Source: JBMFOH01 sp049969715 [NCBI: bacterium] (GTDB taxonomy: Bacteria > DUMJ01). From it: 64,000 bases of DNA. This document shows positions 18,409 to 29,006 of this stretch, one piece after another. The notes beneath the pieces were generated by a model. It made no database searches, was not told where the DNA came from, and saw only the letters and a program-made list of their open reading frames with translations. Within the stretch, counting starts at the first letter, position 1; every line of letters begins with the position of its first letter. The DNA is taken from assembly GCA_049969715.1 (NCBI GenBank), contig JBMFOH010000003.1, positions 25,776 through 89,775 on the forward strand. The letters are read 5' to 3'. The position numbers were made by a program, and so were the translations under genes.

Positions 18409-18825
18409 TTATATGTCCAATATTACTTGAGCCTTCCATCCCTTTTCCTCTTTAGTTAGTTTAAAGTCATAATATGTTACTGCCTTTACTATATGTTCTA
18501 TATAGTGTTTCTTAGGATTGAAGATTTCTCCATAGACTTCTCCTTTTAAAGAGGATTTAGAGAAGATATTTACCTTAAATACTGAACCTAGAACTCTCTT
18601 TACCTCCCAAAAGTAGATAAGTTCATTTAACCAGGCAATGAAAAGCTCCTCCTCATCCATAGCATCAACAAAGACCCTATACTGTTCCTTGGGTTCTACT
18701 GTATCTATGTCTGTAATGACAGAAAATAAACCATAGGCAGCATTTTCAAATAGTTCTTCTAGCGTATTTCCATAGGCAGTTATCCCTATATCTGCAGTAT
18801 GGTCTATCAACTCAAACCTCTTCAT
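18409..18825 (-). CDS. Archease
   Basis: Activator of the RNA ligase RtcB: it promotes guanylylation and multiple turnover of RtcB during tRNA or RNA repair. It is 138 residues, the normal length. The N-terminal motif [11 protein letters not shown] is diagnostic and contains the metal-binding Asp. [10 protein letters not shown] and the C-terminal AVTYYDFKL also match. The start overlaps gyrA by 14 nt. No rtcB gene is present in the window, so its partner, if any, is elsewhere. Confidence 0.92.
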   Translation of the reverse strand: MKRFELIDHTADIGITAYGNTLEELFENAAYGLFSVITDIDTVEPKEQYRVFVDAMDEEELFIAWLNELIYFWEVKRVLGSVFKVNIFSKSSLKGEVYGEIFNPKKHYIEHIVKAVTYYDFKLTKEEKGWKAQVILDI

Positions 18826-21244
18826 TTCCTACTAGAGCCACACTTCGAATAGTATCTCCCTCTTCAAGAGACATAAGTTTTACCCCACTACTGCCATTTC
18901 TATTTACTTGTCGTATCTCTTTTGCTGTTAGTCTTATAGTTTTACCGGCACCTGACATTACTACTAACTCATCATCCTCACTAATTTTTACTACTTCTAC
19001 TACCTCATCATTTTCTCTTAACTTAAGACCCTTTACCCCTTTTATCCCTCTATTCTTCTTTTGGGGTATATCAGCCAAGCTTATCTTTACTCCATACCCT
19101 AGCTTTGTAACTAGAAGAAGGTACTTTTCTGGCTCATATGTTTCTACATCTATTACTTCATCGTCTTGAATGGTTCTCATTCCACAGACTCCTCTAGCTG
19201 TGCGTCCCATATCTCTTAGACAGTTGGCAGAGAATCTGGCTAAGTAACCTTTCTTACTTATAAGTATGATATCCTCATCTCCCATTAGTGCTCTAGCTCC
19301 AACTAGCTTGTCGTTCTCTATAAGAGATATTGCTCTCTTACCCTTTGTTGGAGGGTCCACATATTCCTTTAAGTTGGAGAGTTTTATCCTACCATTACTT
19401 GTTACCATTACTATCTTGCCTAGAGAGTCTAGATCTTCTGGGACTGGGAATATAGCGGTAATCCTCTCATTTTCCTCTATAGGTAAGAGTATAGAAAGAG
19501 ATATCCCTCTTGATTGTCTATTGGAAATGGGTATCTGGTAGGCTTTGAGCTGATATACAAGTCCTTTATTAGAAAACAACAGTAATTTATCTAGCTCTCT
19601 TGCCACTATCGTTTGAGCTACTCTATCATCCCTTGCCTCTAATCCTATTATCCCTTTACCTCCTCTTCTCTGTTTTTTGTATGTTCCAAGTGGAAGTCGT
19701 CTTATATAACCTCTTTCAGTCAATGTGATAAACACATCTATATTATGAAGTAAATCCTCTATATCTTCTCCTCTCTTTATGTCTTCAGCAATAACTGTCT
19801 TCCTAGGCTGAGAGAATCTCTTGGATATAGTAAAGAGTTCCTCCTTAATTACTCCTAATAATATCCTTTCATCTTCTAAGATTGCATTTAGTCTTTTTAT
19901 TGTCTCTAAAAGTTCCTTATATTCTTCTTCTACTCTTTCTCTCTCTAGAGCAGTAAGTCTTTGAAGTCTCAGATCTAGAATTGCCTGTGCCTGCTCTTTA
20001 GAGAGTTGAAAGTTTGACATAAGGCCATTCCTTGCCTCTTCCACATCGTGAGAGCTTCTTATGAGAGAGATGACCTCATCTATATGGTCAAGGGCTGCTA
20101 AGAGTCCTTCTAGTATGTGTGCCCTCTGGCGGGCTTTATTTAGGTCAAATAGTGTTCTTCTCTTTACTACTTCCTTTCTAAAGATAAGGAACTCTCTTAA
20201 TATCTCATCTAGAGGCATAATCTTAGGGATACCATTCGAGATTACAAGCATGATACTTCCAAATGTAGTCCTTAATGCGGTGTGTTTATAGAGCTGATTT
20301 ATAACTACTTGTGGGATAGCCTCTCTCTTTAATTCTATTAGTATCCTCATCCCCTCTCTATCAGATTCATCTCTTATATTCTGTATTCCAGTTATTGTAT
20401 GTTCTTTCATTAGATTTGCTATCTTTTCTATTAGTACTGATTTATTTACCTGATATGGGAGCTCTGTAATGACTAGATTCTGTCTACCCTTATGCTCTTC
20501 TATCTCTATCTTTCCTTCAATAACAATATGTCCTCTCCCATTAGTATATGTGTCTATAATCCCTTTTCTCCCTCTGATTATACCTCCTGAGGGGAAGTCT
20601 GGCCCAGGGATATAATTCATTAATTCCTCTACTGAACATTCAGGATGGTCTATAAGATAGATAAGGGCATCTATCACTTCTTTTAGATTATGTGATGGGA
20701 TATTAGTTGCCATTCCTACAGCTATCCCCGAGCTTCCATTTACTAATACATTTGGAAAACTGGCAGGTAAGACAACTGGTTCTTTTAAGGATTCATCAAA
20801 GTTAGGCATAAAGTCTACAGTATCCTTTTCTATATCTTTCAACAGTTCCATAGATATTGGAGAGAGCCTAACCTCGGTGTATCTCATTGCTGCCGGTTCA
20901 TCTCCATCTATGGAACCAAAATTTCCATGCCCATCTACTAATGGATGTCTAAGGGTAAAGTCTTGTACCATCCTAACCAAGGCATCATATACAGGTGCAT
21001 CTCCATGTGGATGGTATTTACCCAATACTTCTCCTACTACCCTAGCAGACTTCTTGTATGGTTTATTAGGTTCCATACCAAGCTCTAACATCGCATATAG
21101 TATCCTTCTTTGGACAGGTTTAAGTCCATCCCTTATATCTGGAAGTGCCCTCCCTATTATTACGCTCATCGCATAGTCTAGATAAGAGCCCTGTAATTCC
21201 TCTTCTATCTTTACTTCAATTAGGTTCTGTCTTGACTCTTCCAT
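18812..21244 (-). CDS. gyrA: DNA gyrase subunit A
   Basis: DNA-cleaving subunit of gyrase. It is 810 residues. Catalytic Tyr122 lies in [10 protein letters not shown], with numbering identical to E. coli. The gyrase-specific GyrA box QRRGGKG is present at the start of the C-terminal beta-pinwheel, separating it from ParC. In the quinolone-resistance region the helix reads GDAPVYD: positions 83 and 84 are Ala and Pro rather than Ser and Ala, while Asp87 is kept. ATG start 12 nt after the gyrB stop. Confidence 0.97.
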   Translation of the reverse strand: MEESRQNLIEVKIEEELQGSYLDYAMSVIIGRALPDIRDGLKPVQRRILYAMLELGMEPNKPYKKSARVVGEVLGKYHPHGDAPVYDALVRMVQDFTLRHPLVDGHGNFGSIDGDEPAAMRYTEVRLSPISMELLKDIEKDTVDFMPNFDESLKEPVVLPASFPNVLVNGSSGIAVGMATNIPSHNLKEVIDALIYLIDHPECSVEELMNYIPGPDFPSGGIIRGRKGIIDTYTNGRGHIVIEGKIEIEEHKGRQNLVITELPYQVNKSVLIEKIANLMKEHTITGIQNIRDESDREGMRILIELKREAIPQVVINQLYKHTALRTTFGSIMLVISNGIPKIMPLDEILREFLIFRKEVVKRRTLFDLNKARQRAHILEGLLAALDHIDEVISLIRSSHDVEEARNGLMSNFQLSKEQAQAILDLRLQRLTALERERVEEEYKELLETIKRLNAILEDERILLGVIKEELFTISKRFSQPRKTVIAEDIKRGEDIEDLLHNIDVFITLTERGYIRRLPLGTYKKQRRGGKGIIGLEARDDRVAQTIVARELDKLLLFSNKGLVYQLKAYQIPISNRQSRGISLSILLPIEENERITAIFPVPEDLDSLGKIVMVTSNGRIKLSNLKEYVDPPTKGKRAISLIENDKLVGARALMGDEDIILISKKGYLARFSANCLRDMGRTARGVCGMRTIQDDEVIDVETYEPEKYLLLVTKLGYGVKISLADIPQKKNRGIKGVKGLKLRENDEVVEVVKISEDDELVVMSGAGKTIRLTAKEIRQVNRNGSSGVKLMSLEEGDTIRSVALVGNEEV

Positions 21245-21256
21245 AGCTCCTCCTGA

Positions 21257-24150
<2,894 letters not shown>

Positions 24151-25779
24151 CTACTTGTACTGGGAGAGTATTCTTTCTATATTAGACTCTGTATTAATGA
24201 TTGCTTGGGATAAGGTAGATTTTTTAGTGATTATATTCTCAAGTTCAGGTTCAATTCCTTCCATTGCTATCTGCTGGAATAATGGACTCGTGTCTATTGG
24301 ACTAGCCTTCTCTATATAACTATAAAGGAACTTATAGTCCTTTTGTGGAAGTAGATTTAGTTTTGTCCATAGCTCCTGTGATGCTGGTAATGCACCTGTA
24401 TCTAAAACCCATGCGGCATTCTCAGAAAGAGTCTTTGCAAATAAGAGTGTTAATGGAGCTTTTTCTGTATTATAGTTGTCTCTCTGTTTAAAACAGAAGT
24501 AGCTGTATATATCACAGAGAGAGCTACTTTTACTTCCGGTGTTATGAGGAAATGGCAAGATTCGTATATTGACCCTTCCTGTATCTTTTATTATCAAATA
24601 ATCAAGATGATTCCCTATGAATATTCCTGCTTTTCCCTCATTAAATAGGTCCGTATTGGCAGAGATCTTTGCCCCACCTAAAAGGCTTGCATTGATTATG
24701 TCTTTCTTCATTAGTTTGTAGAAGTAATTAAACGCTTCTTCTATTTTGTTCTGGCTCCAAAGGAGTCTATTACCATCAGTAGTCCTATAGCTTCCATTAT
24801 TTACCATAAGCATCCAAAAAATATCAAAGAGAGAAGAGTCTCTTAGATTTACTATCACTGGGTATGGTACAAAGGTCTTTAGTTTATCACTTAAGAGGAT
24901 GAACTCATCCCAACTAATTCCGTTTTCCTGCATCGAATCTGGATTGTAACCAGCCTTCCTTAATAAATCTGTATTCCCTATTAGTATTAGCTTAGGACTT
25001 AGAGAAACAGGATATCCATATATCTCTTCATCGTTAATTTTAACCTGATTTAGAATATTAGGAAAATAATGTAGGTCCTCTACTGTATTCTTTTTTACCG
25101 GAAGAAGATAGGGGCTCTTTAGGTATAGAGGATTTGGTGCTCCATATAAGATATCAGGTGGGTCTCCTGCAGCAAATACTGCCATGATCTTCATCTGAGT
25201 TCCCATCTCAGCCATTGGATCCTGTCCACCTGGAAGGAGGTCTATCCTAGCCTTATATGGCTGATACCTTTTGTTAAATTCATCTATTACTTTATTAATT
25301 GTATTTTCCATATTTTTAGAATAGACCTGAGACCATAAGACTATGTCATACTTCCCACTAATTATACTCTTCTCTTTCCCAGATTTTAACCCATAATATA
25401 CCCCTATACCTACTATTAGTATTAGAATTATACTTAATGCAGTAGCGTTCCTTTTGTTAGATAACCATATCCAGAATCTGTCTAAAAGACTTGGTGGGGC
25501 ATTTAGAACCTCCGGGGGCACCATATATTTCCTTCTGAGTGCATACAATTCTGCTCTAAAATCAGCTCTTTTATCAAGATAAATAAGCTTATTTATAAGG
25601 GCATTATATACATCAGTAAGGTCCCCAAAGGTAAGGTCGGCTTGAGTTTTACCTAGAATTTCTATTATCTCATTTAAGGTTTGCTCACCTTTAGGACCTA
25701 GATATCTATTACAAAGAACTATAAGTTCTCCCCAAAATTCTTGGGGGATCAGATCTGTCTCTCTTTTAGTTTCTGCCAT
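24151..25779 (-). CDS. Membrane-tethered family 1 solute-binding protein with cytoplasmic N-terminal domain
   Basis: 542 residues from the ATG at 25779. Residues 1-110 form a hydrophilic helical domain I do not recognise. A single transmembrane helix follows (about 113-131), preceded by Lys/Arg, so the N-terminus should be inside. The remainder outside the cell resembles extracellular solute-binding proteins of carbohydrate ABC importers: YDIVLWSQVYSKNMENTI, MKIMAVFAAGDPPDILYG, NEGKAGIFIGNH. A typical lipoprotein signal is absent and no permease is adjacent. The start is chosen because an upstream in-frame ATG at 25815 lies before the -10 box. There is no Shine-Dalgarno. Could be a receptor rather than a transporter part. 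Confidence 0.75.
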   Translation of the reverse strand: MAETKRETDLIPQEFWGELIVLCNRYLGPKGEQTLNEIIEILGKTQADLTFGDLTDVYNALINKLIYLDKRADFRAELYALRRKYMVPPEVLNAPPSLLDRFWIWLSNKRNATALSIILILIVGIGVYYGLKSGKEKSIISGKYDIVLWSQVYSKNMENTINKVIDEFNKRYQPYKARIDLLPGGQDPMAEMGTQMKIMAVFAAGDPPDILYGAPNPLYLKSPYLLPVKKNTVEDLHYFPNILNQVKINDEEIYGYPVSLSPKLILIGNTDLLRKAGYNPDSMQENGISWDEFILLSDKLKTFVPYPVIVNLRDSSLFDIFWMLMVNNGSYRTTDGNRLLWSQNKIEEAFNYFYKLMKKDIINASLLGGAKISANTDLFNEGKAGIFIGNHLDYLIIKDTGRVNIRILPFPHNTGSKSSSLCDIYSYFCFKQRDNYNTEKAPLTLLFAKTLSENAAWVLDTGALPASQELWTKLNLLPQKDYKFLYSYIEKASPIDTSPLFQQIAMEGIEPELENIITKKSTLSQAIINTESNIERILSQYK

Positions 25780-25788
25780 ACTAGTATA

Positions 25789-25794
25789 ATTATA
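25789..25794 (-). promoter_or_regulatory. -10 box nine bases upstream of the binding-protein ATG
   Basis: TATAAT on the minus strand; no strong -35. The expected transcription start is three or so bases before the ATG at 25779, giving a nearly leaderless mRNA, and no Shine-Dalgarno exists. Confidence 0.6.
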
Positions 25795-25824
25795 CCACAA
25801 AAGGCTTAAAAACAAAAATTACAC

Positions 25825-25849
25825 TAGATAGAATAGATGCCCCTATCTA
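25825..25849 (-). terminator. Weak hairpin after the two-gene hypothetical operon
   Basis: On the minus strand TAGATAG (25849-25843) pairs with CTATCTA (25831-25825) around an 11-nt loop, overlapping the stop codon at 25843. It is followed within a few bases by T-rich sequence. The short stem makes it a modest candidate. Confidence 0.35.
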
Positions 25850-26124
25850 CTTTTTCTATTTCCCCTCTTTACCTTTTCCCAGAGAGGTTTCCAATCGTCT
25901 TCTTCTACTAAACCAATATCTTGAAGTATATGAAGAGTAGCTTCTAATCTTCCTCTTTCTCCTAGGAAGGATTCAGCTGCCCTTACCAGGTCCATATTGT
26001 GTCCAGTAAATCCATGACCTAGTCCCTTTACCTGGGAACTTGCATCTATAAGACTATGTAAGGGAGGGGTCGCCCACCCTAATAGGGCTCTAGAGGCTCT
26101 TATATGGTCTATATTTTTAGGCAT
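25843..26124 (-). CDS. Hypothetical protein, 93 aa
   Basis: I do not recognise this protein. It is 93 residues, soluble and His/Gly-containing in the middle (KGLGHGFTGHNMDL), with a basic C-terminus (KVKRGNRKSR). No transmembrane segment or signal peptide. It starts 14 nt after the stop of the 101-aa gene upstream with only a weak Shine-Dalgarno, so the pair is probably an operon. There is no coding frame of comparable quality on the opposite strand. Confidence 0.6.
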   Translation of the reverse strand: MPKNIDHIRASRALLGWATPPLHSLIDASSQVKGLGHGFTGHNMDLVRAAESFLGERGRLEATLHILQDIGLVEEDDWKPLWEKVKRGNRKSR

Positions 26125-26138
26125 ATCTATTTATTCTA

Positions 26139-26444
26139 TTATTTTCTCTCTTCACTTGAAAAAAGTCTTATAACATCATCTAGCATAAGCCCTGGCACCT
26201 GGTTTGCTTTCTCTAAGACATCAGCTACAGTTCCTATCCATCTTTGCCATAGAGCCTGCATCTGGGCATCACTTATAGGGGGTGTAACTGCGCCCTTTCC
26301 TTTAGAACTTGTTTCTTCCTCTCCTCCCCCAGAAACAAATAGATTGGCTGGCTTTGTATCTCTTATGTAACGGACAACTGCATCCAATGTCTGCATAGCA
26401 GCTATCCTTCTTTCTTCCATTGCCTTCATTATCTCTCTGTCCAT
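26139..26444 (-). CDS. Hypothetical protein, 101 aa
   Basis: Not recognised. It is 101 residues: a charged N-terminal helix (REIMKAMEERRIAAMQTLDAVV), a low-complexity Gly/Glu/Ser/Lys linker near 38-52, and an amphipathic C-terminal helix pair with QMQALWQRWIG. Soluble, no export signal. ATG with AAAGGAG seven bases upstream and a good promoter at 26499-26527, so it is very likely expressed. First gene of a two-gene unit with the 93-aa protein. Confidence 0.65.
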   Translation of the reverse strand: MDREIMKAMEERRIAAMQTLDAVVRYIRDTKPANLFVSGGGEEETSSKGKGAVTPPISDAQMQALWQRWIGTVADVLEKANQVPGLMLDDVIRLFSSEERK

Positions 26445-26464
26445 ATTATTACTCCTTTCTATTA

Positions 26465-26483
26465 AGATTTAGGATTTAAATCT
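26465..26483. repeat. Inverted repeat in the leader of the two-gene hypothetical operon
   Basis: AGATTTA (26465-26471), 5-nt spacer, TAAATCT (26477-26483): perfect 7-bp arms between the predicted transcription start (about 26492) and the Shine-Dalgarno. A candidate operator or leader hairpin; no regulator is recognised nearby. Confidence 0.5.
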
Positions 26484-26498
26484 AAAAACTCTTCTAGA

Positions 26499-26527
26499 AT
26501 TATATCAAAAAAGTTATATCCTTACAA
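26499..26527 (-). promoter_or_regulatory. Extended -10 promoter for the two-gene hypothetical operon
   Basis: Minus strand: -35 TTGTAA (26522-26527, 4 of 6), 17-bp spacer, TG one base before the hexamer, -10 TATAAT (26499-26504). It sits on the end of the upstream acyltransferase gene. Confidence 0.7.
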
Positions 26528-27602
26528 ATGTTCTTCTTAAATAGAGATATAGGAAGAATAACCAGCATACTAATATGTAAAGAATTGTAAAACTCCATCC
26601 TCCTACTGTCAAACCGAATTTAGTTATAAGGAGATGAAGGATTGCCTCCTTTACTGAGAGTGTTGAACCATTGGGCATCTGCCATCTCCATTCGTCGAGA
26701 ACATAGACCTTAAAGAGAATAGGCAATATATAAGCTAAGATAGCATTCCTTCCTAACACTATAAAAGGAAATGTCCACTTCTTCCATCGGATAATATCTA
26801 CTAATAAATAAATGACACCCAATAAAAGAATCCCTAAACCTGCTGTATAAAGAATATAAGAAGATGTCCAGTATGGCTTATTGAAAGGGATATCTAAATT
26901 CCACACCCAGCCACTTAGTGTTAATAGAACTCCAGTAGAAAAAAAGATATATAGATTCCTTCGAGTTTCTTCTCTCATTAGTATAGTCCCTATAATAGAA
27001 CCTATGATAACAAGGCTAGAGGTAGGGATTACACTGATAATTCCATTCATATGGAACCTCTGAAGGTATGTTATATCGATGTATCTAATAATATTTTTGT
27101 CCTCCATAAACACTCCGGTTCCTACTCCAGGGATAGGAATAAACTTTATCCCAGCCCAGTGTAATACAAGAAGAATAGTTGCTATAAGTATGCGATACGG
27201 GATAGATAGGGGACAAAAGATTACACCAACAAAATAGGCTAGTCCAATAAGTTGAAGAACCTCCATACCAAAATATGGCTGTTTATATACACTTGAGGTA
27301 AGAAAACATCCAATAAGGAATAGGTTGATGGTGCGTTTTAATGCTCTCAAGTTATATCTCCATAATGGAATGCCCTTTCTTTTACTTGATAATAGAGAGA
27401 ATGGAATAGATATTCCTACTATCATAAGAAACCAGGGCATAACTAAATCGGCAATCGTAACACCTCCTCCCCAAGGGGCATGCTTTAGATAATAAGGAGT
27501 TATAGCATCTATGGCTACATTATTGACTAATAGCATCAATAGTATAGTTACCCCTCTGAAGGTATCTAGAGATATAGATCTGTTAGGGACCTTGTTATTC
27601 AT
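26514..27602 (-). CDS. NagX/HGSNAT-like membrane acetyltransferase
   Basis: A 362-residue polytopic membrane protein of about ten helices. The N-terminal segment SLDTFRGVTILLMLLVNN, then HAPWGGGVTIADLVMPWFLMIVG (read as HAPWGGGVTIADLVMPW and FLMIVGISIPF), matches the DUF5009/heparan-alpha-glucosaminide N-acetyltransferase family, which carries acetyl groups across the membrane to amino sugars. The catalytic His is plausibly that in LKHAPWGG. No Shine-Dalgarno; the -10 box ends six bases before the ATG, so transcription would begin at the start codon. It diverges from a polysaccharide deacetylase gene. The exact substrate is unknown. Confidence 0.82.
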   Translation of the reverse strand: MNNKVPNRSISLDTFRGVTILLMLLVNNVAIDAITPYYLKHAPWGGGVTIADLVMPWFLMIVGISIPFSLLSSKRKGIPLWRYNLRALKRTINLFLIGCFLTSSVYKQPYFGMEVLQLIGLAYFVGVIFCPLSIPYRILIATILLVLHWAGIKFIPIPGVGTGVFMEDKNIIRYIDITYLQRFHMNGIISVIPTSSLVIIGSIIGTILMREETRRNLYIFFSTGVLLTLSGWVWNLDIPFNKPYWTSSYILYTAGLGILLLGVIYLLVDIIRWKKWTFPFIVLGRNAILAYILPILFKVYVLDEWRWQMPNGSTLSVKEAILHLLITKFGLTVGGWSFTILYILVCWLFFLYLYLRRTFVRI

Positions 27603-27604
27603 TT

Positions 27605-27642
27605 TAAAATTATATCATAAAATTATCTATGATATAATTTTA
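27605..27642. promoter_or_regulatory. Perfect palindrome containing two overlapping divergent promoters
   Basis: Arms 27605-27618 and 27629-27642 are exact reverse complements (14 bp) around a 10-bp spacer. Each arm holds an extended -10 (TGATATAAT): minus-strand TATAAT at 27609-27614 for the acetyltransferase gene, plus-strand TATAAT at 27633-27638 for the deacetylase gene. With a 17-bp spacer the -35 of each (TTATAT) falls on the -10 of the other, so both cannot be occupied at once. Both transcripts would be leaderless or nearly so. Confidence 0.75.
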
Positions 27643-27648
27643 TTTATT

Positions 27649-28920
27649 ATGAGATATGTATTGATTACTATACTTATTGCGACTGTTTTGTTTCCTCCGC
27701 TAAATGTCAGAGGAAATGTTGGGATCCGAGAGGTTGTAAGTTTTGAACCAGGAGAAGAACAGTTAAAAACTATTCTATTGTTTACTGATCTTTTGGACAG
27801 AGTAAAAGATTTTGGCATCTTGAGTAATGGATATATTACAGTAGTTAGTATAAGGTTTTTCTATGGCCCATTCTACGAGCCTGATAAAACTAAGATTGTT
27901 AAAGATCTCAATACTTTTTCTATGGCACTTATTAAACTGATTTTTTTATACTTCCCTAAGGTCGATGAAATAGACCTTTCTGGTATATATAGAGACAAAA
28001 TAAAGATTACATTTAAGGAAATGCAGCCTACCTTTACTGCCTCTATAAGGAGAAGAGACTTCGATAGATTTTATACACCGGGTATAGACCCTGCAGTTTT
28101 CTTTAATAGATTAAATAGGGTCTACTATGATAGGTTTTTATTAGCCTATGATTTAGTAGGTTTGAAAAGAGATTCTCTTGTAGTAGAAAATACAAATAGG
28201 AATAAACAGGGTCCTGCAGGGTATACAGGTAATGTTGTGGGAAGGCTTAAGAGTCTTTTAATGAGAGGCCTATGCTTTAGAACAGGTAGGATTATTTCAA
28301 ATACTATTTATAGAGGAAATCCGAAGTTGAAGGAGATAGCCTTAACCTTTGATGATGGGCCAAAGCCCCTATATTTACCACTTCTTCTAGACCTTTTAAG
28401 ACGATATAATGTCCCTAGCACCTTTTTTATAGTAGGACATCAAGGTATGATCTATCCATATTTCTTAAGGGACATAGTTGTGAATGGCAACGAATTGGGT
28501 AATCATACATTTGACCATCTAAACCTTCCGTTACTTTCTGATCGGGAGCTAAAGTATCAGATTAATCAGACTCAAGAGTTAATAAAAAAGACGATAGGCA
28601 TAAAATGTAGATATTTTCGCCCCCCTGGAGGAGATTATGATGATAGGGTAACAAAGGTGCTATCCGAAGATTCCCTTCTTTTAGTTATGTGGAGTAGTGC
28701 TGTTGGCGATTATGCAGTTACCTCCAGAAAGGATGAAGAGATTCTTAAAAGGAAACTAAGAAATAGTATATATCCTGGTAGTATTATCTTGTTACATGTT
28801 GGGGTTAAGGCAGATATATTTCTTCTTCCTGGCTTTATAAAGTTAGTAAGAGAAAAGGGTTATAAGATAGTTCCGTTAGAAAAGCTTATTAGAGATAGCC
28901 TCTTGTATAAGGGATTTTGA
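27649..28920 (+). CDS. Polysaccharide deacetylase (NodB domain), exported
   Basis: Metal-dependent carbohydrate esterase family 4 enzyme removing N- or O-acetyl groups from polysaccharides or peptidoglycan. It is 423 residues from ATG 27649. A signal peptide or anchor spans about 1-25, an unrecognised N-terminal domain reaches about 220, and the NodB domain follows: TFDDGP near 232, HTFDH with the two metal His, and RPPGGDYD. The in-frame frame extends further upstream to 27511, but that region lies within the divergent gene and before the promoter, and ATG 27649 begins the signal peptide. No Shine-Dalgarno is present. Confidence 0.87.
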   Translation: MRYVLITILIATVLFPPLNVRGNVGIREVVSFEPGEEQLKTILLFTDLLDRVKDFGILSNGYITVVSIRFFYGPFYEPDKTKIVKDLNTFSMALIKLIFLYFPKVDEIDLSGIYRDKIKITFKEMQPTFTASIRRRDFDRFYTPGIDPAVFFNRLNRVYYDRFLLAYDLVGLKRDSLVVENTNRNKQGPAGYTGNVVGRLKSLLMRGLCFRTGRIISNTIYRGNPKLKEIALTFDDGPKPLYLPLLLDLLRRYNVPSTFFIVGHQGMIYPYFLRDIVVNGNELGNHTFDHLNLPLLSDRELKYQINQTQELIKKTIGIKCRYFRPPGGDYDDRVTKVLSEDSLLLVMWSSAVGDYAVTSRKDEEILKRKLRNSIYPGSIILLHVGVKADIFLLPGFIKLVREKGYKIVPLEKLIRDSLLYKGF

Positions 28921-28931
28921 TCAACAAACTC

Positions 28932-28960
28932 TTTACTTTTTCTCCCTCTAGTGTTATAAT
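28932..28960 (+). promoter_or_regulatory. Promoter of the copper operon
   Basis: -35 TTTACT (28932-28937, 4 of 6), 17-bp spacer, -10 TATAAT (28955-28960). Predicted transcription start near 28967, inside the CsoR-type inverted repeat. Confidence 0.75.
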
Positions 28961-28963
28961 TTC

Positions 28964-28992
28964 TACATCCCACCCATAGTGGGATGGGTATA
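28964..28992. promoter_or_regulatory. Predicted CsoR operator
   Basis: A perfect inverted repeat, CATCCCAC (28966-28973) and GTGGGATG (28979-28986), with GGGTATA beyond it, covers the predicted transcription start of copA. The C-run, A-T centre and G-run arrangement closely resembles the Mycobacterium tuberculosis CsoR operator as I recall it. The repressor gene csoR is in the same operon, so autoregulation by copper is expected. Confidence 0.75.
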
Positions 28993-29006
28993 GAAAGGAG
29001 GAAAAT

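Noticed and set aside
27605-27642. Palindrome read as a terminator hairpin
   Set aside because: It lies between two start codons rather than after genes, is all A/T apart from a few bases, and contains -10 boxes.
27511-27648. Upstream extension of the deacetylase reading frame
   Set aside because: It lies within the divergent acetyltransferase gene and before the promoter; the signal peptide begins at 27649.
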